Source: an uncultured Prevotella sp. (GTDB taxonomy: Bacteria; Bacteroidota; Bacteroidia; Bacteroidales; Bacteroidaceae). Taken from it: a stretch of 7,927 nucleotides of DNA. Location: contig CAKMOD010000084.1 of the NCBI GenBank assembly GCA_927910885.1, forward strand, positions 1 to 7,927. Direction: 5' to 3'. Below are positions 1 through 6,203 of this stretch, piece by piece. How positions within the stretch are numbered: the first letter of the stretch is position 1; every line of letters starts with the position of its first letter. Below the pieces are notes generated by a model. The model saw nothing but the letters and a program-made list of their open reading frames with translations. It did not search any database and was not told where the DNA came from. The position numbers were made by a program, and so were the translations under genes.

Positions 1-22
1 AATGACTTAAATTCTACACACT

Positions 23-993
23 ATGAATCTAAAATCAATTTTCTATCTCCATCGTTCTGATCGAAAAGTGCTACTGATACTCTTGCTGTTTATCGTTGGT
101 AGCATTGGTTTGATTATCTTTGTTGGCAATCAGACAACGGAAACTTCAGTTGTGAAAAACGACAGTATAAGTAAGCTTAAGCCCACTTCTTTCTCCCATA
201 AAGAACAGCTTTCTGCAGTTGAAACGGCAGAAGGTAAACAGCTATTTCCCTTCGATCCGAATACAGCTACAGCCGAACAGTTGCAGCAGTTGGGCTTAGC
301 CCCTTTCCAAGTGCGTAACATCATCAAGTATCGTTCTAAAGGAGGAGTCTACCATTCACCAATGGATTTCGCCAGACTCTATGGTCTTACGCGCAAGCAG
401 TATCGAGAGTTAGAACCCTATATAACGATTGGCGATGATTACGAACCAGCCTCTACGCTCGCCTCTGTACAAGCTTATATTGCTCAAAAGGAAGCTGATA
501 AGCAGGCTGCCCATGCTGCTTATGAAGCTTATAAGGCGCAAAACGCGTATAAGCCTAACAAAGGTAACGACCGTGACACTCTTCGCTACCCATTGAAACT
601 AAAAGCAGGAGAGCGTATCAACCTTGTTACTGCTGATACAACCCAGCTAAAGAAAGTCCCTGGTATAGGCTCAGGGTGGCACGTGCCATTCTCAACTATG
701 GTAAACGATTAGGTGGATACGTTGCTGTGGGACAACTGCAAGAGATTGAAGGATTCCCAGAAGAAACTCTACCTTACTTCTCAATTGCTAATCCACAAAC
801 AGAGAAGATAAACCTAAATACCGCAACTCTCGCACAACTTCGCCAGCATCCTTATATGAACTTCTATCAGGCAAGGGCTATTTGTGATTATAGACGACTG
901 AAAGGAAAACTTTCCAATCTCTCACAACTCCACTTATTAAAGGACTTCACCCCCGAATCAATCGAGCGTTTGCGTCCGTATGTTACGTTTTAA
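23..993 (+). pseudogene. ComEA-like triple helix-hairpin-helix protein, frameshifted
   Basis: Two overlapping reading frames (23-712 and 676-993) together form one protein of about 323 residues. It has a basic N-terminus, one membrane segment at about residues 15-35, a helix-hairpin-helix (HHH) module at about 77-137 (FDPNTATAEQL, then a second helix), an Ala/Lys/Tyr-rich and probably helical linker at about 145-180, a second HHH from about 197 containing VPGIGSG, and a third from about 260 (KINLNTATLAQL) to the end. HHH modules of this kind bind DNA backbone in the ComEA/UvrC style; an inner-membrane-anchored DNA-binding role is inference. Continuity breaks just after GIGSG: the first frame runs into WHVPFSTMVND and stops, while the next frame supplies the expected ARAILNYGKRLGG helix. 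Adding one base makes the span exactly 324 codons, so a 1-nt deletion is the simplest cause. The rest is intact, so this is either a recent mutation or a sequencing error. The start at 23 is the first ATG in front of the membrane helix. Confidence 0.85.
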
Positions 994-1065
994 GTAGTCA
1001 TGTTTTATAAGCTATTGTATGGCTCTGATAGAAACTCTGTACCGTCTTTTTTTGTTGTGTTGATG

Positions 1066-1112
1066 CTCCGCACCATTGGTGCGGAGGCTTAACACCATTG
1101 GTGCGGGGCGTT
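1066..1112. repeat. 22-bp phased palindrome array, GCACCATTGGTGC family (2 units)
   Basis: Two tandem units at 1069-1090 and 1091-1112 share the core CACCATTGGTGCGG and end in TT. They match at 17 of 22 positions by eye. Around the first unit there is a perfect inverted repeat: CTCCGCACCA at 1066-1075, one central T, then TGGTGCGGAG at 1077-1086. The same core recurs at 6204-6261 with the same 22-bp period. It lies between the helix-hairpin-helix gene and the murF promoter, about 95 bp upstream of the -33 box. The function is unknown; protein-binding sites or dispersed intergenic repeats are both possible. Confidence 0.8.
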
Positions 1113-1208
1113 AATTCGCTTGCTATATGTTGTTGGACCGAGTCTAATAGTAATCCCCCTAACTGCTTGAACATTATTTCTGATAATAAAAAAAAAGACA
1201 TTCATTGC

Positions 1209-1239
1209 TTTGCATTGTCTTTCATTTAGCTTACCTTTG
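1209..1239 (+). promoter_or_regulatory. Bacteroidota-type promoter of murF
   Basis: The -33 box TTTG (1209-1212) and the -7 box TACCTTTG (1232-1239) are separated by 19 bp, which fits the Bacteroidota consensus. Transcription would begin a few bases after 1239, leaving a leader of about 20 nt before the ATG at 1262. This excludes the upstream in-frame start at 1205. Confidence 0.8.
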
Positions 1240-1261
1240 CACAAAGAATAAAGTAAACACA

Positions 1262-2584
1262 ATGGATATACAGGAGATTTACAAGATTTACCAAGCGCAC
1301 CCTATTGTGACCACAGACAGCCGTAACTGTCCTGAAGGAAGTATCTTCGTGGCATTGAAGGGAGTTTCATTCGATGGTAATAAGTTTGCTGAGGCAGCCT
1401 TGGAAAAGGGCTGTAGCTATGCAATCATTGACGAAAAGGAATATGCAAAGGCTGGTGACGAGCGTTATATCCTCGTTGATGATGCTCTTGTTACTTATAA
1501 GGAATTAGCACGCGAACATCGTCGTCAGTTCTCAATCCCTGTGATTGGTATTACAGGAACAAACGGAAAGACGACAAGCAAAGAACTTATCTCTGCTGTA
1601 TTGGCTGAGAAATTCAATGTACATCATACTGAGGCGAACTATAACAACGACGTGGGTGTACCTCGTACGTTGTTAGGTATTCGTCCAGAACATGAGATTG
1701 CAGTTATCGAGATGGGTGCTTCTCACCCTGGTGATATTGAGAAACTCGTTACATACGCAGAGCCAACTTGCGGTTTGATTACTAATGTTGGTCGTGCGCA
1801 CCTTCAAGGTTTTGGTAGTTTTGAGGGCGTAAAGCAGACAAAGGGCGAACTCTATGATTTCCTTAAAGCTCACGGTAGTTTGCTTTTCCTCAACGAGAGT
1901 AATCCTGACTTGACAGAGATGGCAGAACAGCGAGAGTTTGATCGTATCATAACTTACGGACAAGATGAGACCGCTGACGTGCAAGGTTATGTTGTTAGCT
2001 GTGCTCCGTGTTTGAAGTTTGAGTGGCAGTCGTCAAGTCTTAATGCTCAACAACCAGGTCATACTATCTACGAAGTGCAAACCCATCTCATTGGTTCTTA
2101 CAACTTAGATAATATGTTGGCAGCCATTGCTATTGGTCTTCACTTTGGTGTTACGCCACAGCAAATTAACCATGCTTTGGAGAATTATGTACCTCATAAC
2201 AATCGTTCTCAGCTGACCGAGACTGCGCATAACAAACTTATTGTGGATGCTTACAATGCTAACCCATCCAGTATGGCAGCAGCAATAGAGAACTTCCAAC
2301 TGATGCAGGTAGAGAATAAGATGGCTATCCTCGGTGATATGCGTGAACTCGGAGATGCATCTGCAGAAGAACATCAGAAGGTTGTAGAATTGCTTAAGGC
2401 TACAGATATTCGTAATGTGTGGTTGGTTGGAGAGGAGTTTGGTAAGACGCAAACCGATTTCCGCAAGTTTAATGACATCGATGAGGTGAAGGCAGAGATA
2501 GCTCTTCATCGTCCAGACGACCATTATATCTTGATAAAAGGCAGTAATGGAATTAAGCTTTTTGAGCTTCCAGATTTGCTATAA
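1262..2584 (+). CDS. murF: UDP-N-acetylmuramoyl-tripeptide--D-alanyl-D-alanine ligase (MurF)
   Basis: MurF is a cytoplasmic enzyme that uses ATP to add D-Ala-D-Ala to UDP-MurNAc-tripeptide, completing the soluble peptidoglycan precursor. The 440-residue product has the full three-domain Mur ligase plan. The N-terminal substrate domain has TDSR at residues 18-21 and GSIFVALKG at 26-34. The central ATPase has the P-loop GITGTNGKTT at 96-105, EMGASHPGDIE at 150-160, NVGRAH at 175-180, and TKGEL at 193-197, where the Lys is probably the carbamylated family residue. The C-terminal domain has PHNNRSQ at 311-317, DAYNANPSSM at 329-338 and LGDMRELG at 357-364. The length is normal for the family and no key motif is missing. 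The frame extends 19 codons upstream to 1205, but that stretch overlaps the promoter, so the ATG at 1262 is the start. No Shine-Dalgarno is visible, as is usual for this phylum. It appears to be a single-gene unit rather than part of a mur/fts cluster. Confidence 0.97.
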   Translation: MDIQEIYKIYQAHPIVTTDSRNCPEGSIFVALKGVSFDGNKFAEAALEKGCSYAIIDEKEYAKAGDERYILVDDALVTYKELAREHRRQFSIPVIGITGTNGKTTSKELISAVLAEKFNVHHTEANYNNDVGVPRTLLGIRPEHEIAVIEMGASHPGDIEKLVTYAEPTCGLITNVGRAHLQGFGSFEGVKQTKGELYDFLKAHGSLLFLNESNPDLTEMAEQREFDRIITYGQDETADVQGYVVSCAPCLKFEWQSSSLNAQQPGHTIYEVQTHLIGSYNLDNMLAAIAIGLHFGVTPQQINHALENYVPHNNRSQLTETAHNKLIVDAYNANPSSMAAAIENFQLMQVENKMAILGDMRELGDASAEEHQKVVELLKATDIRNVWLVGEEFGKTQTDFRKFNDIDEVKAEIALHRPDDHYILIKGSNGIKLFELPDLL

Positions 2585-2632
2585 GAGATAAGAAAAACGA
2601 TAGTAAAGTCAATGTTTATCCCAGAAAAGAAT

Positions 2633-2640
2633 TAACTTTG
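2633..2640 (+). promoter_or_regulatory. -7 box of the tRNA-Pro promoter
   Basis: TAACTTTG followed by C matches the Bacteroidota -7 consensus TAnnTTTG and ends 19 nt before the tRNA. I see no convincing TTTG-like -33 box at the expected spacing, so the tRNA may have a weak -33 element or also be read through from murF. Confidence 0.6.
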
Positions 2641-2659
2641 CATTCGCTTATAAAACAAT

Positions 2660-2732
2660 CGGGATGTAGCGCAGTTGGTAGCGCACTACGTTCGGGACGT
2701 AGGGGTCGCCAGTTCGACTCTGGTCATCCCGA
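2660..2732 (+). tRNA. tRNA-Pro (anticodon CGG)
   Basis: A complete cloverleaf can be drawn. The acceptor arms are CGGGATG (2660-2666) and CATCCCG (2725-2731). The D arm is GCGC/GCGC around AGTTGGTA. The anticodon arm is CTACG/CGTAG with loop TTCGGGA, which puts anticodon CGG at 2693-2695 to read the proline codon CCG. The variable loop is GGGTC, and the T arm is GCCAG/CTGGT with loop TTCGACT. The discriminator base is A at 2732, and C1-G72 is the known identity pair of bacterial tRNA-Pro. The 3' CCA is not encoded, so it must be added after transcription. The gene stands alone between murF and a strong terminator. Confidence 0.96.
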
Positions 2733-2735
2733 CAG

Positions 2736-2771
2736 AAAAAGGGAAGAAACCATTTGGTTTCTTCCCTTTTT
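2736..2771. terminator. Strong hairpin terminator, probably bidirectional
   Basis: A 16-bp perfect stem (2736-2751 with 2756-2771) closes a 4-nt loop ATTT. The stem has a purine-rich left arm beginning AAAAAGGGAAG and ends in a T run on the plus strand. The minus-strand copy also ends in five T residues. It can therefore terminate the tRNA-Pro transcript from the left and the convergent dus transcript from the right. Confidence 0.85.
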
Positions 2772-2781
2772 GGTTTTATTG

Positions 2782-2826
2782 GGCTAATTAGCCTTATTAG
2801 CCTAATTAGGCCTACAAGCCTTATTA
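2782..2826. repeat. 9-bp tandem repeat array with two TAATTA-centred palindromes
   Basis: Five consecutive 9-bp units read GGCTAATTA, GCCTTATTA, GCCTAATTA, GGCCTACAA and GCCTTATTA. They contain two perfect 12-bp palindromes, GGCTAATTAGCC (2782-2793) and GCCTAATTAGGC (2800-2811), whose centres are 18 bp apart. The array lies between the shared terminator and the dus stop codon, ending 4 bp before it, so it would be in the 3' untranslated part of the dus mRNA. The function is unknown. Confidence 0.75.
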
Positions 2827-2830
2827 ATTA

Positions 2831-3787
2831 TCATTCCCTTAGTTTTTCTCTGCAATCTTCAAGGATAGCCATCAGTTCATCCATCTTTGTTGTGCGCAAC
2901 ATAGCGATGCGTGTCTTCTTAAAATCAGGGATTCCTTTGAAGATTGGCGATGCTGCTAAGTGTCGGCGGGTATGTAGAATACCACGATGTTCGTCGATAC
3001 GTTCCACATTAATGCGTAGCATTTCTTCAAGAATATCAATCTTGTCATCGATAGTTAGCTGCTTCTCTCCTTGATTGAATAACCACGGACAACCGAAGGT
3101 AGCGCGTCCAATCATCACCGCATCAACACCATAACGGTCGAACTTCTCGTGTGCTTCCTCAATACTTGTCACGTCACCATTGCCTATGATGGGTATATGG
3201 ATGCGTGGGTTGTTCTTCACTTCACCAATCAATGTCCAGTCTGCTTCACCTGTGTACATCTGCGAACGGGTACGTCCATGAATCGTCAATGCCTGTATAC
3301 CGCAGTCTTGCAGTTGCTCAGCAAGATCGGTGATAATGAGGTTGTCGTTGTCCCAACCTAATCGAGTCTTCACTGTGACAGGTGTGTTGACAGCCTTCAC
3401 TACCTCTCTTGTAATGTCAAGTAGCAATGGGATGTTCTTCAACATACCAGAGCCAGCACCTTTGTTTGCCACCTTCTTCACCGGACAACCAAAGTTTATA
3501 TCAATCACATCGGGCTTTACCTGTTCTACAATCTTAGCTGCTTCAACCATTGAAGCTACATCCCTGCCATATATCTGTATTCCTACAGGACGCTCACTAT
3601 CGTCAATGACTAATTTTGAAAGTGTTGACTTGATACTACGGATGACGGCATCAGCCGACACAAATTCCGTATATACCATGGCTGCACCGAAGCGTTTGCA
3701 CATCTTTCGGAAGCCAATATCCGTCACATCTTCCATTGGAGCCAAGAATAGTGGGCGTTCCCCCAAATCTATTGTTCCTATTTTCAT
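2831..3787 (-). CDS. dusB: tRNA-dihydrouridine synthase, DusB/NifR3 type
   Basis: A flavin-dependent cytoplasmic enzyme that reduces specific uridines in tRNA to dihydrouridine. The 318-residue product has the Dus TIM-barrel motifs in order: LFLAPMEDVTD at residues 13-23 near the FMN site, YTEFVSADA at 39-47, DINFGCPVKKV at 96-106 with the expected catalytic Cys101, KGAGSGML at 109-116, VKTRLGW at 139-145, HGRTRSQMYTG at 170-180, IGNGDV at 201-206, and MIGRATFGCPW at 225-235. A helical tail with KGIPDFKKTR near 284-293 is typical of the C-terminal tRNA-binding part. The frame opens at 3838, but the first 17 codons overlap the promoter, and MKIGTIDLG at 3787 is the natural family start. The substrate subclass within Dus is by resemblance to DusB. 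It converges on the tRNA-Pro gene; the functional match (tRNA and tRNA modification) may be coincidental. Confidence 0.93.
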   Translation of the reverse strand: MKIGTIDLGERPLFLAPMEDVTDIGFRKMCKRFGAAMVYTEFVSADAVIRSIKSTLSKLVIDDSERPVGIQIYGRDVASMVEAAKIVEQVKPDVIDINFGCPVKKVANKGAGSGMLKNIPLLLDITREVVKAVNTPVTVKTRLGWDNDNLIITDLAEQLQDCGIQALTIHGRTRSQMYTGEADWTLIGEVKNNPRIHIPIIGNGDVTSIEEAHEKFDRYGVDAVMIGRATFGCPWLFNQGEKQLTIDDKIDILEEMLRINVERIDEHRGILHTRRHLAASPIFKGIPDFKKTRIAMLRTTKMDELMAILEDCREKLRE

Positions 3788-3792
3788 AGGTG

Positions 3793-3823
3793 CAAAGGTA
3801 ACGAAAAGGCTTTGAATAGTAAA
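3793..3823 (-). promoter_or_regulatory. dus promoter, nearly abutting the start codon
   Basis: On the minus strand a TTTA box (3820-3823) lies 19 bp from a perfect TACCTTTG (3793-3800). Only five bases separate that box from the ATG at 3787. With the usual start point a few bases after the box, the mRNA would have a leader of zero to two nucleotides. Confidence 0.7.
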
Positions 3824-3937
3824 GGAGTAAGAAGGCAAAAAAGCAAAAGGAGGAAAAGTTTTTGCAAAGTAAGAGCGTTAGGTTTTAGAAGGTGTAAGGA
3901 GAAAAATTTGGTATGTTCTTATATACTTGTAACCATC

Positions 3938-3956
3938 TTTGCAACCGAGTTGCAAA
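3938..3956. promoter_or_regulatory. Perfect 8-3-8 inverted repeat, candidate metalloregulator operator
   Basis: TTTGCAAC (3938-3945) and GTTGCAAA (3949-3956) are exact inverted copies around CGA. The site ends 10 bp before the -7 box of the metal ATPase promoter, so it covers the -33 region, where a bound protein would block or recruit RNA polymerase. A Fur/Zur-family or other metal-responsive regulator is a reasonable guess from the position and the gene controlled, but no regulator gene lies in the window. An 8-bp TTTGCAAA at 3861-3868 resembles a further half-site. Confidence 0.6.
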
Positions 3957-3966
3957 AAATAATCTT

Positions 3967-3974
3967 TATCTTTG
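3967..3974 (+). promoter_or_regulatory. -7 box of the P-type ATPase promoter
   Basis: TATCTTTG matches TAnnTTTG and predicts a leader of about 30 nt before the ATG at 4010. A similar CATCTTTG lies 33 bp upstream (3934-3941) and overlaps the left arm of the inverted repeat, so a second start point is possible. No clear TTTG box sits at 19 bp spacing, which suits a regulated promoter. Confidence 0.65.
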
Positions 3975-4009
3975 CAGCAGAATATTAATGCAGTAACAGG
4001 TTTTAGATT

Positions 4010-5887
4010 ATGAAAAAGAAACTTATAAGAATCATTCTTACGGCTGTACTCCTCGCTGGAGCATGGTTAGTAGAGCATTTCACAGCATTTCCAATGTGGC
4101 AGGTGCTGCTTGTTTATTTGGTTCCTTATCTGGTTATCAGTTATGATGTATTAGGTGAAGCGGTTGAGGGAATCATGGAAGGCGACCCTTTTGATGAGAA
4201 TTTCCTTATGAGTATTGCGACTATCGGAGCATTACTCATCGGTTTCCTTCCTAATGCCGAACCACAGTTTATCGAAGGAGTCTTCGTGATGTTGTTCTTC
4301 CAATTGGGCGAACTCTTTGAGCATTATGCGGAAGACAAGGCGCGTGACTCCATCTCTGAGCTGATGGATATCCGTCCTGATGTAGCCAATGTGGAGCGAA
4401 ACGGAGTGGTAGAGAGCGTAAGTCCTGAGGAAGTGAAGATTGGTGAAACTGTGATTGTTAAGCCGGGAGAGAAGATACCATTAGATGGAAGGGTGCTTGA
4501 GGGAACTTCCAGCCTTAATACAGTAGCCCTTACGGGTGAGAGTATGCCACGTGATGTAAGTGCGGGTATGGAAGTTATCTCTGGTTGTGTTAACCTTTCG
4601 GGTGTGTTAAAGGTGCAAGTTGAAAAGGCATATAGTGAGTCTACTGCTGCAAAGATTATCCAACTCGTCGAAGAGGCAGGTGATAACAAGTCACGCAGTG
4701 AGTCTTTCATTCGCCGTTTTGCACGTGTCTATACGCCTATCGTGGTGATTGCCGCTCTTGCTTTGGCTGTTATTCCTCCGTTCTTCTATGATAGTTACGC
4801 ACCAGCCTTTGGTGTTTGGCTCTATCGTGCATTGACCTTCTTGGTTGTAAGTTGCCCATGTGCTTTGGTTATTTCTATTCCACTTACCTTCTTTGCAGGA
4901 ATCGGTGGAGCTTCTCATAAGGGAATCCTCATTAAGGGTGGTAACTATATGGATGCTTTGTCAAAGCTCTCTACGGTGGTATTCGATAAGACTGGAACCT
5001 TGACACGTGGTACTTTTGATGTTGAGGCTATCCACCCAGAGAAACTCTCTGAGCATGAGTTGCTTCATTTGGCAGCCCATGTAGAACGTTATTCTACTCA
5101 TCCAATCGCCCTTGCCCTCCGTATGGCATATACGGATGAAAAGGATAATTGCACTGTTGAAGATATACAAGAAACAGCGGGACAGGGCATTACTGCTATT
5201 GTTAATGGTAAGACAGTAAGCGTTGGAAATGACCGCTTAATGGCAACACTTAATATTATACTCCCTACCTGTGAACGTTGTGCGAGCCATGCGGGTACGA
5301 TAGTTCACGTTGCGATTGATGGTGAATATGCAGGTCATATCGTTATCTCTGACCAGTTGAAGGCTGATGCTGTGAAGGCTATAGAGTCTCTGAAGCAGTT
5401 GGGGGTTAGCAAGACTGTGATGCTGAGCGGCGACAAGAGGGAAGTTGTTGAGCAAGTTGCTGAGCAGACAAAGGTGACGGAATACTATGCAGAACTGCTC
5501 CCTGCTGACAAGGTAAGCCATGTTGAACGTCTCATTAAGGAGAAGAATACAGGTGAAACAATTGCCTTTGTCGGTGATGGAATCAATGATGCACCAGTGT
5601 TGGCACGTGCTGATGTAGGCATTGCTATGGGTGCTTTGGGCAGTGATGCAGCCATTGAAGCAGCTGATGTTGTGTTGATGGATGATAAACCTTCAAAGAT
5701 TGCACTTGCTATTGAACTCTCACGTCGTACTATCTTTATAGCGAAAGAGAATGCATGGTTTGCTATCGGTATCAAAGTTGCAGTCCTTCTTCTTGCTACC
5801 TTTGGAATGGCAAGTATGGGGTTAGCCGTCTTTGCTGATGTTGGTGTGATGGTTCTTGCCGTTCTTAATGCGATGAGAGCAAGATAG
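4010..5887 (+). CDS. Heavy-metal-exporting P1B-type ATPase (ZntA/CadA-like, Zn/Cd/Pb class)
   Basis: An inner-membrane pump that exports divalent soft-metal ions using ATP. The 625-residue product has the P1B order: N-terminal membrane helices from about residue 5 to 100, the actuator motif TGES at 175-178, the metal-site motif SCPCALVISIP at 281-291, the phosphorylation site DKTGTLT at 326-332 (Asp326), the P1B-specific His-Pro at 364-365, and GDGINDAPVLARADVGIAMG at 522-541. The last helices carry N581 and K589 (NAWFAIGIKV) and D610 (ADVG). CPC with Ser281, the TM7 Lys and the TM8 Asp are the signature of the P1B-2 Zn/Cd/Pb class rather than the Cu class. There is no N-terminal HMA domain or CxxC, but a CERC pair occurs at 421-424 inside the nucleotide-binding domain. 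It is transcribed alone from a promoter carrying a perfect inverted repeat. The exact metal cannot be fixed from sequence, so no symbol is given. Confidence 0.95.
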   Translation: MKKKLIRIILTAVLLAGAWLVEHFTAFPMWQVLLVYLVPYLVISYDVLGEAVEGIMEGDPFDENFLMSIATIGALLIGFLPNAEPQFIEGVFVMLFFQLGELFEHYAEDKARDSISELMDIRPDVANVERNGVVESVSPEEVKIGETVIVKPGEKIPLDGRVLEGTSSLNTVALTGESMPRDVSAGMEVISGCVNLSGVLKVQVEKAYSESTAAKIIQLVEEAGDNKSRSESFIRRFARVYTPIVVIAALALAVIPPFFYDSYAPAFGVWLYRALTFLVVSCPCALVISIPLTFFAGIGGASHKGILIKGGNYMDALSKLSTVVFDKTGTLTRGTFDVEAIHPEKLSEHELLHLAAHVERYSTHPIALALRMAYTDEKDNCTVEDIQETAGQGITAIVNGKTVSVGNDRLMATLNIILPTCERCASHAGTIVHVAIDGEYAGHIVISDQLKADAVKAIESLKQLGVSKTVMLSGDKREVVEQVAEQTKVTEYYAELLPADKVSHVERLIKEKNTGETIAFVGDGINDAPVLARADVGIAMGALGSDAAIEAADVVLMDDKPSKIALAIELSRRTIFIAKENAWFAIGIKVAVLLLATFGMASMGLAVFADVGVMVLAVLNAMRAR

Positions 5888-5903
5888 AAAGGCATTCTTC
5901 TCG

Positions 5904-5991
5904 ATTTATTTTCATGAAAATAAATATTTTTCTTCATGAACGTAAATATTTATTTTCGTGAAAATAATTTCTTTTTTACATGAAAGTAATT
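5904..5991. repeat. AT-rich 22-bp phased palindrome array, TTTTCATGAAAA family (4 units)
   Basis: Four head-to-tail units of exactly 22 bp lie at 5904-5925, 5926-5947, 5948-5969 and 5970-5991. The first is a perfect 22-bp palindrome centred on TTTTCATGAAAA. By eye the others match it at 18, 20 and 16 of 22 positions, with CATGAA or CGTGAA at the centre. The array occupies the 3' untranslated region of the ATPase gene, directly before its terminator. The period equals that of the unrelated GCACCATTGGTGC arrays. The function is unknown. Confidence 0.85.
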
Positions 5992-5992
5992 T

Positions 5993-6030
5993 GGCATCTG
6001 TCGTAAAGTAGCTACGCAGATGCCTTTTTT
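5993..6030 (+). terminator. Rho-independent terminator of the P-type ATPase gene
   Basis: GGCATCTG (5993-6000) pairs with CAGATGCC (6017-6024). An inner CGTA/TACG extension (6002-6005 with 6013-6016) adds four pairs past a single bulged T. The loop is AAGTAGC, and six T residues follow at 6025-6030. Confidence 0.92.
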
Positions 6031-6203
6031 AATAGTTTGAAAAGCATGATTTGATAAAGCAATAGATTGTTCTCTTTCGGCTTATCTGGCATTTCGAGTG
6101 ATACTACTATTGGTCTTTGTGATGCAAACCAATGATTCCCTTTGAGTTATTGTGTTATTAATAAGGTTTCTTTTGCTTAGTGATTCGGTGTGATATCGCT
6201 ATT
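6031..6203. other. Intergenic stretch with no gene seen
   Basis: This is part of the 515-bp gap between the ATPase and the next gene. I see no open frame with coding character, RNA fold or promoter here. The only structure is a weak imperfect hairpin at about 6109-6133 (ATTGG paired with CCAAT, plus TTTG/CAAA). Confidence 0.5.

Noticed and set aside
671..690. Programmed ribosomal frameshift in the helix-hairpin-helix gene
   Set aside because: The bases before the shift (CTCAGGG) are not a slippery heptamer and I see no downstream stimulatory hairpin; a 1-nt deletion explains the data better.
1205..1261. Longer MurF start at 1205
   Set aside because: The stretch overlaps the -33 and -7 boxes, so it would not be in the mRNA, and its residues do not resemble a MurF N-terminus.
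2105..2524. Minus-strand open frame of 139 codons inside murF
   Set aside because: It lies wholly within a well-supported gene on the other strand, has no domain or promoter, and is explained as an antisense shadow.
2754..3074. Plus-strand open frame across the 9-bp repeat array
   Set aside because: It starts inside the terminator stem and then runs antisense to dus; the GLISLISLI stretch is simply the translated 9-bp repeat.
3330..3815. Plus-strand open frame of 161 codons opposite dus
   Set aside because: The dus frame on the minus strand carries every family motif; this frame is Ser/Thr-rich shadow sequence with no recognisable domain.
5485..5937. Minus-strand open frame of 150 codons opposite the end of the ATPase gene
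   Set aside because: It is antisense to conserved P-type ATPase motifs, runs through the repeat array, and has an Ala/Ser/Thr-rich shadow composition.
5904..5991. Possible integration site or transposon end
   Set aside because: The units are tandem copies rather than terminal inverted repeats, with no transposase or integrase gene and no target duplication seen nearby.
6109..6133. Hairpin in the gap after the ATPase terminator
   Set aside because: Only a five-pair stem plus four pairs past a two-base bulge, with no T run or conserved sequence; too weak to call an RNA element.
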